This document shows positions 46,986 to 59,195 of a stretch of DNA of 64,000 nucleotides, one piece after another. The number at the start of each line of letters is the position of its first letter. Within the stretch, counting starts at the first letter, position 1. The stretch covers positions 61,555-125,554 of the forward strand of contig JAUGWO010000095.1 of NCBI GenBank assembly GCA_049724395.1, read 5' to 3'. This DNA comes from Spongospora subterranea f. sp. subterranea. Taxonomy: Eukaryota > Endomyxa: Phytomyxea > Phytomyxea > Plasmodiophorida. Position numbers and translations under genes: made by a program. The notes under the pieces were generated by a model that saw only the letters and a list, made by a program, of their open reading frames with translations, was not told the origin of the DNA and searched no databases.

Positions 46986-48766
46986 ATGCAAGCCGTAATG
47001 CCGCCCATCCATAACGAGCTGCTCGCTGACCTAGCCTACGACTATTATGGGCAACGCATCGCGACGTGTAGCGCCGACCATACGATCAAAATCTGGGGCC
47101 AGAACCCGATGCCGTCAGCAGATTCATCAGATAAATGGAACTGTATCGCGTCAATACAGGTAATGAACCAGTCATCCCACCCTCTCTCTCTTATAATGCC
47201 CACGCGGCCCTTATCCCCTAATCATCACTCATTGCCTCCTTGTTTGTGTTTTCATCATGCTGTTACCCACTTTGCAAACTCGACTGTGCTGATTTTCTGT
47301 TACTCTTTACCTGATCTGTCAATCAAATCGTTTCAAAGCGTCGTTCGTTTTCGTTCTGTTGTGTCCACGATTTCAGTTGAAAACATTTTGTTTTTATGAT
47401 TCATTCCTGTCAGGTATCGTATGACAATATGGTGTCATGCATCCCTCTTTTCTGTTACATCCATAGTTAGTTCTGTCAATATACTATCATCTGACGTTAC
47501 AAGTCTCTTCAACAACTGTTTTCGGGTGTTCACTTTTGTCGTAATCTCATTCTTGTTTTCGGCTCTCATCGAACTGGGGAGGTCAAAGCATATCTCTGCG
47601 ATCACATAACTCTCAACTGCGATGTGTAGTAGAGGTTTTGATTCCTTGGATCATTATCGTGATGACCCGCAGTTCATTGAATAGCCATTGGGTTTCATTT
47701 TCTATTGCTGTTTATTTTGTTCAACATCTTATGGTCGCTGTATTGCAGGGCAGGACGGGAATGTTCAACCGTGTGGCATGGGCCCATCCAGAATTTGGCC
47801 AAATCATCGCCGCGTGCAGCTCTGACTGCAATGTTGTCATTTTCGAAGAAATATGTAAGCAGATTGCCGTCATTACCTGTCGTTGCCTCATTTCTTGTCT
47901 TGTTGCTTCCGATGCTTTTATTTTTATTTATTTGCCGCAAAATATTTTTTTGTCGTTTTGCTGTTGTTGTAAACAGGACAATATTTTCACTGACAGTCAT
48001 TTTCTGTAGTGGAAGGCGGTGATTCTGCATGCTCATGGGTTGAGCGAGCGAGGATGGTTGATAATCACGGAGAAATTCACGCTCTTGAATTTGCCCCAAG
48101 GTTTTTGTATCTGTTTTCGAATTGCTTGTTTTATTAATACAGTTTCTAGACATCTAGGTTTACTATTAGCAGCACTTGGAGAAGACGGAGTTGTGCGAAT
48201 TTATGAGGCGGTATGATTTATTATGCTATATGTTTCGTGCTTGCTGTAAATTTTAGTCTGATTTTGTTGCGTTGATGTAGGTTGATATAATGCAGATGAG
48301 CGTATGGCCGCTTCGAGATGAATTCTCGCTTTTACCAAAATCGGCACAGCAATATTCTTCTATTTCATCGCTGTCCTTCAATCAGTCGTCCTTCGACCCA
48401 CCCCAAATTGTCATTGGCCATCTTGATTCAGTCCAAATCTATCAATATTATCAGCAGCATCGAAGATGGCAGATGATTGGCGAAGTAGTTTCTGGTTTTG
48501 TAGTTGACGTTTCATGGGCGCCAAGCCTAGCGCGATCGTACAACCTCATAGCGTCGGCCTTCGCTGAGCAGGACGTCGTTGTGTGTAAAGTCAAAGCGCC
48601 TGCTGAAGTCGTTGACAAATGGACTTTGCCTGTGAGAGCATGCCGCGTTTCGTGGAACATGGCCGGAACTATCCTCGCCACATCATCCAACGACGGCACG
48701 ATCCAAGTTTGGATGAAGGCTGCTGATGAAACCTGGATAAGCACGCAAACAATTCGCCCATCATGA
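46986..48766 (+). CDS. SEH1: Nucleoporin SEH1 (WD40)
   Basis: SEH1 is a six-bladed WD protein of the Y-complex of the nuclear pore and of the SEA/GATOR complex. Blades visible: LADLAYDYYGQRIATCSADH plus TIKIWGQ; MFNRVAWAHPEFGQIIAACS plus VVIFEEI; HALEFAPRHLGLLLAALGED plus GVVRIYEAVDIMQMSVW; PPQIVIGHLDSVQIYQY; VVDVSWAPSLARSYNLIASA; and CRVSWNMAGTILATSSNDGT plus IQVWMKA. WAHPEFGQ and the VRIYEA-D-M segment are diagnostic of SEH1 rather than SEC13. The first intron is long for this genome (47160-47748, 589 nt). Five exons. The start is the ATG near MQAVMPPIHNE; a further 5' exon cannot be excluded. It diverges from MKS1 across about 530 bp. Confidence 0.93.
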
Positions 48767-49419
48767 AAACGTCTTATTTATGGGAAACATTTTCCAAACT
48801 GTTTTAAAAAAAATTCCGAAATTTAATGCGAAACGAATTTAGAGTACAACGATTCGGGATCTCTGCTTTGTGATACTTTCTTTTTTGGAATTCTGCCCTT
48901 TCAAAATCATTCTTATGTCGGCGTCTGTTGAATAACAATGGCCACTATGCTGCTGATTGTTTGGGACAAACTTCGAGAAATTAGGCAAGTGGTAGCGGTG
49001 ATTTATTCAGATATTCTATTGGGCCAAACTGCTCGAAAAACCCATAACTATTGGGTATCGTCTAGAGGTTTAGGGAATAGAGTGGGAGATGGCAATGATT
49101 CTGATGTGATCTTCAGAGATTTCATTAGGACTGAGCTGGAATCCAGTATTGGATTGTATGGCTGCGTCCGAAAACTCAACTCTCTTACCGCCGACGCGAC
49201 CTCATTCCCGTGCTGAACAAAACAACGACAGAATCAAAAAACGAAAGAGGTTTCGGCCAGACCATCAATGAACAGAATTGAAAATGGCAAGTTTAGCACC
49301 AGTGAACTATATTCAAATCGTTTGTTCAGGTCAATGTTTCCAAATTCTGGTATGTTCACAATTTACTGAGAGTAAAATACAAATTGTTGGGTGACACAAA
49401 CCAATAAGCATGAATAATT
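48767..49419. other. Intergenic region after SEH1
   Basis: A 92-codon frame (48938-49216) has no recognisable family and no splice partners. Otherwise nothing seen. Confidence 0.4.
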
Positions 49420-50110
49420 TTACAAGTCGGTTTGGCTAAGCCAAACCGAACCATTGTTGGAGCTACTGACTGGGTCCTGATCAGGAAGAGTTAAGCAAGG
49501 AATACTGGCAATGTCCCCGCGAATCGGTGCCAATGCCGGTGACCGCATCGTCGGTAAAATATCGGTTTTGTTTCGAGTTGGCATTCGTTGTTGTTTTGAA
49601 TCGGTGGTTTCGGGCGGCAATGATTTCGATTGACGGCTGATAGAGATGAGGCCATGGTCACTTCCAATCTCCATATATTTCCTATACCTGTCGGAGATTA
49701 AATCGGAGATTAAACCTTATTTGGGTACGCTTTAACGCGATCCAAAACACAATAACTAAACCTGAAACAAAAACTCATTGTCGTCCTATCCTGCACTGAC
49801 GTCGTCTTCCACTATCTCGTTGTCAATGAGGAATGACCGATGGTCAAGAACCAGTTGCCGATAACGGAACGTGTGAGACGTTCGACATGGTCTTCTTGTC
49901 TTGTTTGATGGACTGCTGAAGGGACTTTACTTTTGATCAATACTGGAAACATCGAGCGATATCGGCAGGAAACGGAGGATTCCGATGGAAAACATGATTG
50001 GAGTGGCATCTACCAGAATCCCAGTTTTGGACTGTGATTGCCAGAGCAAATGATCGCAGAGCTGTGTCAACCTGAAAACACTTACGTTGTTTCCGAATAG
50101 TCAACTCCAT
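49420..50110 (-). CDS. Uncharacterised small spliced gene
   Basis: From an ATG at 50110 the minus strand reads MELTIRKQRKCFQVDTALRS, then FALAITVQNWDSG. Later exon-like stretches give TFRYRQLVLDHRSFLIDNEI, then FSYCVLDRVKAYPNK, then YRKYMEIGSDHGLISISRQ. The C-terminal tail is Ser/Thr/Pro-rich and ends SVWLSQTDL. Donors and acceptors of the local type (GT...CAG) separate the pieces, but the exact joins are uncertain. I do not recognise the family. Confidence 0.4.
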
Positions 50111-50280
50111 TTCGTTTATTCTTATGCAGATCTTGACAAAACGATTTCAGAACAAAATATCGTGCTATGAAATTGTACAACAATATAATAGTGACTCATT
50201 TCCCCCATGACGTCATCTCCTTCCTCAATTCCGGATTGCCGTTTGTTCACAAATATATTTGTTTGGGTTGGTATTTAAGA

Positions 50281-51172
50281 ATGAAAAGGCGAGCCGCGGT
50301 TGTAAGACCGTATCAGCTCGTCGGCATAAGCTGGCTATTATATCTCATGTTGCCATATACATTTGGCTCCGACAACGGCGTCTGGAATGGGATCGAAGAT
50401 GGTATTTCAGTCATAAGTGGTCCCAATACGAAAAACTCAACAGCGATTGAAAATGGGCCAACGGTTTCGCTGCATCAGCAAAGTCAGTACTATCCACAAG
50501 AGAGTTCCCAAGCCTATCCACATGATCAACGTTATCCTCAAGACTTCGGGAAGAATTCTCCTGATGCACATTATCCATACGATTCTAAGCATCATTCTCC
50601 TGATACATATTATCCACAAGATTCAGGGCATAATTACGCGATTCCATATTATCCACATGATGAAAGACAGGATTCACATTATCCTCAGGGGTCACAGTAT
50701 ACATATTATCCAGAGAGCCACCCGGATTCACAAGGTCTTTCAAGAGGGCACAGGGCGACAGAAGATCGTCAACACGCTCCAATTCCTTCGAAATCGGATT
50801 CTTTATTCATACGGAATTGATTCAACTAGGCCAAAAAAGAAACCTCATAAAGGATCGGATCAGAAAGAGGTGATTAAAGTTGACGGCGTGCACGAAGTAA
50901 TCGAACATGTTGATGTGGTGGACCCGGAAGCGGCTACGACAAAAGAGAGTACGAATGTTCTAGAGCCAACGCAACTGCAGATCAAGATATCGGATAAGAA
51001 GGTGACCGGGGAGTATAAAACTTGGCAAGGCCCTGATACTGAGCATCAAACCCATATGGGTAGGTCAAATGACCATGACGACCATTATGACCCGGAACCC
51101 GGGTTATTTCCCTCATCGGCATACGAACCTGTTTCTCATTATCAGCCGGATCATTATTATCGAACATATTGA
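50281..51172 (+). CDS. Secreted Tyr/Pro/His-rich repetitive protein
   Basis: The N terminus has a basic n-region (MKRRAAVVRPYQ) and a hydrophobic core (LVGISWLLYLMLPYTFG), a clear signal peptide. The mature part is low complexity, built of degenerate 12-15-residue units around YP-x-D (AYPHD, RYPQD, HYPYD, YYPQD, YYPHD, YYPES) rich in Tyr, Pro, His, Gln and Ser. The first frame ends at about codon 179 (DSLFIRN). The next frame continues with STRPKKKPHKGSDQKE, an acidic stretch (VIEHVDVVDPEAATT) and a tail of matching composition (AYEPVSHYQPDHYYRTY). This implies one extra base, most simply in the TTT near 50801-50803. Tyr/His/Pro repeats suggest a cross-linked wall, cyst or adhesive protein; no family recognised. 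Intronless. Confidence 0.65.
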
Positions 51173-51348
51173 TATCGATAACGGCACCTATAACTTAAAC
51201 ATCATATCTCTGACATTTTTCAATTTCTCAAAGAGACTCGGCGGTGATTCCTGCGGTTTTGCTTCAAAAACCCATTGAAAGTACAACAGTTCGCGAGCGT
51301 CTGCAGCCGTCGATTCAGAAGCATTTAAATCCCAGTTTAGTTGAAAAA

Positions 51349-51354
51349 TAAATA
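51349..51354 (+). promoter_or_regulatory. AATAAA polyadenylation signal
   Basis: AATAAA about 180 nt after the end of the Tyr/Pro/His-rich gene and just before the convergent cysteinyl-tRNA synthetase stop. Confidence 0.35.
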
Positions 51355-51389
51355 TATAAATAATTGCCCAAGTTTAGAAACAAGTAACG

Positions 51390-53484
51390 TTACGAGGGAG
51401 AAGAACGCGACCAGGACGCTTGCCCACCCTTAGAGTCGCTAACCTCAATTCCGATTTTAGTCTTCATATCTTGCCTTAATCGATCACAAGAAGACAAAAT
51501 CTGTTTGCTTAGATTTGACAAAGGTGGCGTTTTCAAAATATCATGACGGATCGAATTTCTGAAAAAATGAATCAGAGGAAGACGAGCAACCGTCATAGTT
51601 TTACCTGAAATTCACAAGCAATTCTACAGCAATGTTTTCGTCTAATGACTTCAAAGTTCGTTCGTGGGAAATTCCAAGCGAAGAGAGCTGGGAGAAGATA
51701 TATGAAGATATTCTGTAGATTAGCGAGCCATTGGGGTTGCCAATTGAATCCAGGTAAGCATTAGATATGTTAACCAAAGATAGTAACAATGAGATTGTGG
51801 CAGGGGTATCAAAATCATCACACAATGATGCTAAAACCGCGACTTGAATTTTGGAAAACCTAAGGCATCCTTTAACAATAATGAAACAAGAAAAATGGAA
51901 AACACTGACTTGTGGACTAACTCACGATCAGCTTCATTCTGTTTCAAACGAACTTGGTCTGGGGTCATTCCCAAGATGGGGTGGATTCGACGGTTAAAGT
52001 GACGGAATGTTCTCAAAACGTGATGTGCGTCAAAGATGCGCTCATCGGAGAAATGAATCGTTGACCTAAGAAGATAATATTCAGCCGGAAAAGCTGATGA
52101 TTTCAATGTACAAACATAACGAGAACAAAACTCGTTGTCGTCGGATTCAAAACGATATTTTATGTTTACCTGTATCGATGCAAGAGACAGAACATTCGAA
52201 ATGAATCCGGTTCATGATCAGCGAGAAAGTCATCAACGGATAGGAAATTTTTCAGGGACTTCGACATTTTCACCCCGTCGATATGCAGATGCCCCGTGTG
52301 CAAAAATTGTGTTGCCCAAGAATTCGAGGAAAAACACGCTTCGCATTGCGCAACCTCGTTGTTGTGATGTGGAAACTTTAACTGCCGAAAACGAGCTCAG
52401 AAGCAATCCCAAACATTTACAAAGAAATCCCCACTAAAAAAACAACCAAATAAAAAGCAGACCAATCAAATTACATACTTTTAAAAGACCTGGAGTATTT
52501 AGGAACAAACCGCTCAAATTGATATTTCTCCGTATCTGAAAAAATTGTCGGAACTACGGTGAAATCGCACAATACGAGGAAAAAACATAAAGATGAAGTT
52601 GGACTACAAAGAAACAGGAATCACATCTTACGTACGTCGATTCCGCCGCCATGAATGTCGAGATGCCGCCCGAAGACAGAGCTCGACATGGCCGAGCATT
52701 CAATATGCCAACCAGGTCGTCCAGGACCCCAGGGGGACTCCCAATACTTTTCATCAGGGTCCTGACATCGTTTCCAAAGAGTAAAATCAGATTGGCGACC
52801 GTCATTTGCAAAGTTTGCTGGTTGGAGTTTTCCGTACAAATGACCTACGTATTCGCGTTTGATACAAATCAATGTTAATTGCTGACTATTACCAGGAGAA
52901 TTGTGAAAGTGTGATGAATCGAAAACGACGTCGCCGATATTGTTGACATAAGCGTGACCGTTGCGTTTGATAATGGTAATGAAGTCGATGATCTCCGGAA
53001 TATGTTCGGTGACTCGTAACAAATAGTCGACGGATTGAACGTTTAACTTGGCCATTGACTTCAGGAACTCGCTCTCGAATTTCCTTGAAACACGCTCTAC
53101 ACTGGATCCAGATAACTTGGCCCGGTTGACGATTTTATCGTCGATGTCAGTGATTCCCATAGCTATTGTTGAACTGAATCCAAACTGGTCTTGCAGAATT
53201 CGACGAATAATGTCGAAACATACGTAAGTTCTGCAGAAAAACGTATAAATAATTATTTGATTGAAATCGCAAACATTCCTTCGGGCATCGTAAGAACAAA
53301 AAAATCAAATAGGAAGTTTCCAATGCAATCGTAGGAACCTGGCGTGCCCAAGGTGCGGACTATCGTAAACTGTTGGCCCACAAAGATACCAGGTTAACGA
53401 GGATGAGCGCGCCACCAACGGGGATTTAGCACCGGTTAGCGAGTTGAAAACTGTGGGGGTCAGACCCGCGCGGGCCAGGTACAT
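51390..53484 (-). CDS. CARS: Cysteinyl-tRNA synthetase
   Basis: A class I synthetase that charges tRNA-Cys. In order: [11 protein letters not shown], then [19 protein letters not shown] with the first zinc Cys and the HIGH-type [59 protein letters not shown] with the second zinc Cys; DIHGGGID joined to [15 protein letters not shown] with the His and Glu ligands; and [16 protein letters not shown], the KMSKS loop. The anticodon-side helical region ([34 protein letters not shown]) follows, ending SRSSPS. PHHNNE replaces the usual PHHENE. Seven or more exons. The start ATG ([18 protein letters not shown]) is the nearest to the conserved domain. No targeting peptide is obvious, so cytosolic is likelier. 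Confidence 0.93.
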
Positions 53485-53681
53485 CAGCCCAGGCCCAGGG
53501 CGATATGATCGATTTCAATGACTGTTGATAATGTGGGTGAAACTTCGATGCAGCGATTGACGCAGTGAGTGAGGTCAACCCCTGACCCAATATTCCACTG
53601 CCCGTGTGTACAGTCCGTGTACACATTAAACGGCTTGCACTGTAGCCCGTCTACGGTATTGTCCACCGTACACTTCACCAC
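53484..53681 (-). CDS. Cys-containing ORF directly upstream of CysRS
   Basis: An open frame with five spaced cysteines ([25 protein letters not shown]), which looks more protein-like than chance. Its TGA overlaps the CysRS ATG by one base. It has no convincing start and no family. It could be an exon of a separate gene, or 5' leader sequence. Confidence 0.2.
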   Translation of the reverse strand: MVKCTVDNTVDGLQCKPFNVYTDCTHGQWNIGSGVDLTHCVNRCIEVSPTLSTVIEIDHIALGLG

Positions 53682-53684
53682 ACT

Positions 53685-54159
53685 GCAGTCTCAGAAAATG
53701 TCAGTCAGAAATCATTGACCATTACCGATTTTGGGTAAAGTCTATATACTTTCTGTGTTTTGTCATGCTCAATGCTGTGTTTGTTGTGAATTTTTTCTGA
53801 GCACGTCAAATTCCTTCAAAGACAATGTTCAACGAAACACTGAGGTCGCATATAGATTCCTGGTGCGACTGGGGTTTCGCCCTAGACCATCCCAAACAAC
53901 CCCGATATTGTGCCTCATAAAACTTGAGTCTTTGGTATCCCCTTTTGAGATACAGATTGATCGGAATACGTGATGACAACACATCTCGAGACGTCGTTTC
54001 AGCACGTCCGCGGTGTTGAAGTTTTTTTATCGAGAAGCCCTCGTTTTTCTTGGATTCTTTGAACCCCGTATTGGCTTGACATCCACAGCATCAGATTTGT
54101 TCCGCTTGATAGACTACGAAGAATGAAATAACAAAGGAAAGTCGGCGTCGCAAATTGCT
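53685..54159. other. Intergenic region CysRS to F-box/LRR gene
   Basis: The 80-codon plus-strand frame 53731-53973 has no recognised domain. Nothing else seen. Confidence 0.4.
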
Positions 54160-55200
54160 TTATAATTTGGTAAGAGCGGTTAGACGGGGAAATAGAGATA
54201 TAATGTCGGTTGAATTCCGTTTGATGAGTGGGCAGCCATTGACGTCAAGAACGCGAATTTTAGGGCAACCGAGAGCGATGGCTTCAAGCCCAGCGTCAGT
54301 GAGGCTTGCAATCCCCAGCAATTGCAAACTGGTCAGATTTCGAGAATGCTGCCCGATTGCAAAAAGAGATTTGTCGGTGAGCAGAACGCACCAAGTCAGA
54401 TTGAAATGAGTCAGAAGCGGACAAGAAACGGCGATTGATGCAATGGCATCATCTGTTAAAAACTGAGAACCGCAAAGATCCACGTTGGATAATCGAGAGC
54501 ACGTGCGCGCCAGGATTTTGATGCCGACATTCGTGAAATTGGGAACGGCATAAAAATTCAGTTCTTCCAAAAACGAAGCGGATGGCGATTTTGATAACGA
54601 CAGCAATGCGATATCCGTCAGTTTAACCAGTTTCGTTAAATTTAAAAACCTCATTTTTTTTAACCGACTGAGTTGTGCGACAGCAGCATTCGTCAGAAGA
54701 CGCGCACCACTGAGATTCACATGAATAAGATTAGGGGACGATTCAACCAGGTCAGTGACAAAAGCATCGGTAAGTTTCGGAACCCAGTAGAACGAAACCT
54801 TGACCAGATGGACAGATCCAATCCCCGACAAGTATTGCGGATGCAATTCCGAACATCCATCGAGATTTAAAGACTGCAATGAGGTGAAGCGCGATAATAA
54901 CCCAGAAAGAGCTCGACCATTGCCCAGGCCTGCATTACAGAATTGCAATTTCAGATGAAGTAATGTGGACGGCGCCAATTGCAAGGTCGACACAACGCTG
55001 GAGCGACCCGAGAGGTCCAATGATCGAATGAGATTGTATGGGAATAGACGCCTGGCGCGACGACATGTACAGCGAAGGCTTCCCAGGGCGGATACACTGC
55101 AGATCAGTTCGAGCAATGTCGACGCTGCGCTCGTGGGCAGCAGGAAAAGCATGCAGCCAGCGTTGGCGACATCATCTTCCAGCAACTCCGTCGACTTCAT
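54160..55200 (-). CDS. F-box-like/leucine-rich repeat protein (FBXL type)
   Basis: A single-exon gene of 346 aa. The N-terminal 30-70 (STLLELICSVSALGSLRCTC, RRARRLFP) resembles a short F-box. About ten leucine-rich repeats of the cysteine-containing class follow, such as LQSLNLDGCSELHPQYL, LIHVNLSGARLLTNAAV, MRFLNLTKLVKLTDIAL, LSNVDLCGSQFLTDDAI, LTHFNLTWCVLLTDKSL, LTSLQLLGIASLTDAGL and IRVLDVNGCPLIKRNS. FBXL proteins are substrate receptors of SCF ubiquitin ligases; AMN1-like proteins without an F-box share the repeat, so the ligase role is inferred. The lack of introns is unusual among its neighbours. Confidence 0.85.
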   Translation of the reverse strand: MKSTELLEDDVANAGCMLFLLPTSAASTLLELICSVSALGSLRCTCRRARRLFPYNLIRSLDLSGRSSVVSTLQLAPSTLLHLKLQFCNAGLGNGRALSGLLSRFTSLQSLNLDGCSELHPQYLSGIGSVHLVKVSFYWVPKLTDAFVTDLVESSPNLIHVNLSGARLLTNAAVAQLSRLKKMRFLNLTKLVKLTDIALLSLSKSPSASFLEELNFYAVPNFTNVGIKILARTCSRLSNVDLCGSQFLTDDAIASIAVSCPLLTHFNLTWCVLLTDKSLFAIGQHSRNLTSLQLLGIASLTDAGLEAIALGCPKIRVLDVNGCPLIKRNSTDIISLFPRLTALTKL

Positions 55201-55387
55201 CTGGGGTAGTTTTGCGCGACAAGTCCTTACTGCACAACGACTACATCAAATGCAACGAGTAAATTTTCTATAGAGTTAGAGAAGACGCGATGCAAAAAAT
55301 CTGGATCGAGAAGCGACAAAGGGTCCGAGACCAGTGCTGAGCGCTTGTCACAAAAAGACAGCGAGATTCGGAAACTGAAATAAAAAT

Positions 55388-55458
55388 TCGCCAACCGAGA
55401 ATCGAACTCGGATCAACTGCTTGGAAGGCAGCCATTCTAACCATTGAACCATTGGCGA
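55388..55458 (-). tRNA. tRNA-Gly (anticodon TCC), copy 1
   Basis: 71 nt on the minus strand. The acceptor stem TCGCCAA pairs fully with TTGGCGA. The anticodon arm is CTGCCTTCCAAGCAG with anticodon TCC. The A box TGGTTCAATGG and B box GAGTTCGATTC are present, and a T5 terminator follows the 3' end. Its sequence is identical to the two copies downstream. An LTR retroelement lies 13 bp upstream of its 5' end. Confidence 0.95.
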
Positions 55459-55471
55459 AATTATTCGAAAG

Positions 55472-55584
55472 TATTAGCAACTACACACTTCTAAGTCACA
55501 GTCAGACCTAGATATTATCATTAGTACCCTAATACAATCCATTCACTTCTTCTATTAAACTAACAACCGGTGAACCTGTCGTTA
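55472..55584 (+). repeat. 5' LTR of the copia element
   Basis: 113 bp, identical to 59196-59308. It begins TATTAGCAAC and ends CTGTCGTTA, short for a copia LTR and without the usual TG/CA ends. The boundaries are set by the 5-bp target-site duplication. Confidence 0.9.
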
Positions 55585-58500
55585 GATTAAGAGTCCCAGT
55601 TTTGCTCTAGCGCAAGATGGTACAAACACGACGAGAGATACAAGAGGAGGACACCACTCCAGACACAACCAACGATGCTATGGAAACACCATACACCCAC
55701 CGACAAACACGACGAGAGATACAAGAGGAGGACACCACTCCAGACACAACCAACGATGCTATGGAAACACCATACACCCACCGGTTAAAAGAAGAAGTCA
55801 ATCTCTCAAAACACAATTGGGGACTAAAACTAATCCCGGAATTCACCGGAAAGAACTGGGATGAGTTCCGTCGCAAGACTGAGACACAATTCATCATTAT
55901 GGGAATCGACTCGTTCCTACATCACCCGCCAACCCGCGGCAACACGATCGAACAACGCAACGATCAACTAGCCTCTGCCCAAATCAGCATGCGGCTATCA
56001 CAATCGCAATACAAACAAGTATCGAGATGCACGACAACAAGCGAAATCTGGACAACGCTCCACGATATTTACGCGGAAACAGCGGAATCCAAAGCAGCAA
56101 ACTTATTTCTCCAATTCATTCACCACAAGAAGCAGCCGAACCAAACCATGAAAGGCTACATAGACAAGCTGGTAGAACTATACCACGACTTGAGAGTACA
56201 CAACATCGACGTTGGCGAACTAGCCCTATGCGTCAAGGCCCTTGATGGATTGCCAGATCAATACCAACAAATCAAGGCAGCCGCCAGAGCATCTCAAGTA
56301 AACTCGATCGCAAGACTAACGAATTTACTCCTGACAACAGACCTCGAATCAACGGCACCGCAAGAGACCACCTCTCTTAACACCGAGCGAACCAAGAGGC
56401 ATTAGGAAAAGTCACATAACAACAACAACAACGACAGAAGCAATAACTACAATAACGGCAAGTATTGCACACGGTGTAGACGATCGACGCACTCGAGCGA
56501 AGAATGCTGGCTACTGCACCCACACCTGAAGAAGCAAAACATAACCAACCGCCGTACGAACAATACAACAACCACTGAAGACGAAAAGGAACAGGAGTTC
56601 ACTGGATTTCATACGACTACCCAAAGTTTTTCCACTAAAACTGCATACCTAGTCGACAGTGGCGCTAATGCAAGCATGACGAATGACAAGAACATCCTGC
56701 ATAGCTACAAAGAATTGGAAACGCCGATTCTAGTAAGCAGTAGCAACGGCGAAAAATCGTCAGCGTACGGACAAGGAATGCTGACATTGAATTACTGCCC
56801 AAAAATAGTAATTCACGACGTACTATATGTTCCGAATATTACAAAGACACTGCTAAGCAACCAAATCCTTTACTGATCAAGGCTTAATTGTAGTCATTAA
56901 GGACACTCTTCATATCAAGGATCAAGATGGAAAGGTTATCGTTAGGGCGCACAAGCACAACGACCTCCACTACATTTCAAATCACGTCGTTCAAGAGACA
57001 AATGCCACAATCAGTATGGAGCTAGCGCACCGACGATTTGGACACGCATCGAACGAGAGACTGAAGCATTTACAAGAATCCACCGAAGGCGTCAAGATCA
57101 CACCGCAAGAACGACAATTCTGCGAAAGCTGTGCCCATGGAAAGTCACGGAAACAATCATTCCCACAGGAACGCCGGACAAAACCAACAAGAGCATTTGA
57201 AATTGTTTCTTCTGACCTCAAAGGACCATTCCTGGTTCCCAGCAAGGAAGGATATAGATACTATATTACGTTCAACTGCTTATACTCCACATGGACATGG
57301 GTCAAGTTTCTAAAGCACAAGAGCGCTGACGAAGTCCTGGAAGCAATGAAACTGTTCATTACCGATGCTCAAGCTGAGACGAAACTTCGCCTCACCACCT
57401 TTTTAAACTGACAATGGATCCGAATATGTCAATCAACAGATGAGTGCATTTCTTTTACAAAAGAACATCAAACACCAACGCACTGTACCTCACTGTCCTC
57501 AACAGAACGGTCAAGCGGAAAGACGTAATCAGACCATCATGGGGATGACACGCTGCGCGCTGATACAAGCCAAGATTGACCACAATTATTGGCCATTTGC
57601 AGTACAGTACTCTACGTACACGCTGAATCGACTACCAACTCGACGTATCGAATGGACAACCCCATACGAACTATGGATGAACGTGAAGCCCGATGTTAAG
57701 CACCTGAGACCATTCGGATGTACAGCATATGCGCACATTGAATCCACTATGCGAGATTCACTACAACCAACATCACTGAAATGTAAATTGTTAGGATATG
57801 CACCATACCAGAAGGGATACATACTTCGACATTCGAACACCGCTACGGTCATCGTAAGACGCGACGTGCAGTTCGACGAAGACACTATACTGGATTGGCG
57901 GCAAGAGGCGATGGATATGAATGATGGATCCGATCCATTGACCATCATCGACGATCACGGATTCGAAATTCATCACACTCTGATCGACTATCCGAAAACT
58001 TACTCGGAAGCAATGAGGCGACCAGACGCACATGAATGGCAAATTGCTGCAGACAAAGAAATGGCGTCACATAAGGATAATCACACTTGGACACTCGTAG
58101 ACCGTCCACGACACGTGAAAGCGATTCAAGGAAGATGGATCTTTACCAAGAAAAAGGACATCAACGATCACCTTATAGCCAAAGCTAGATTTGTCGCGAA
58201 AGGATATTCTCAAAAACATGGCATCGACTATCACGAAACCTATTCTTCGGTACTTGCACATACATCAGTTCGTATTCTCATCTGTCTTGCAGTCAATAAC
58301 ACCTGGAAGATATACCAGCGAGACTTTACTACAGCCTACCTAAATGCACCATTATTGCTCCCCATTTACATCGAACAACCGGAAGGCTTTATAAAGCACG
58401 GGGACGAGCACAAGGTATGCATGCTTAACAAAGCCCTCTATGGCTTAAAACAGGCTGGTAGAGCTTGGCAGACATCACTATTCGACCTGATCCGCAACAA

Positions 58501-59195
58501 TGGATATACTCAATCCATGAAAGAGCCATGTATATGGTACAAGAAGAACAACAAGGGAATAACCATAATAGGAACATACGTCGATGATCTAATATTAACA
58601 GGAAACGACAAGACCGAAATCGACAACATCTCAACTATTATGGGCCACAACTTCAAAATGAAGAACTTAAGGGAACTACAACGATTCCTCGGATTACAAG
58701 CAAGATATATAGACAAAGGGATCGTCCTCACACAAATGGATTACACACTCTCTATCATATCCAAATTCGGACAAGATAACTGCAAACCAGCACCAACCCC
58801 GATGTCGGAAATCTACACACCAGACGACGACGCGATCATAACCACATACCCGATTCGTGAAGCAATCGGAAGCCTTACGTACTTAGCAAATGCAACACGG
58901 CCTGACCTGGCATTCGCAATCAACAACATTAGTCGACATGTCAGCAAACCCACGAAATCGTTATGGAAAGCCGTTCAAAGAATCATCAAGTATTTGAAAG
59001 GAACTCCAGATTTAGGTCTAACCTTCACACAAGGCGATCATCAAATTACAGGTTGGGCTGACAGCGATTTTGCTGGAGACATATGCGATCGCAAGTCGAC
59101 CACTGGATGGATACTTTCGATTGGACATAACGTCATATCTTGGAAAAAGTGAGAACTACCACAATGACAGACAATGACTATTCAGCGAAGGGGCG

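Noticed and set aside
48938-49216. 92-codon ORF after SEH1
   Set aside because: No recognised motif, unlike-gene composition and no supporting signals.
50417-50860. Separate Ile/His-rich protein in the second frame of the secreted-protein gene
   Set aside because: The Ile/His/Met-rich translation is an out-of-frame reading of the YP repeats; only the part after about 50800 looks like true coding sequence.
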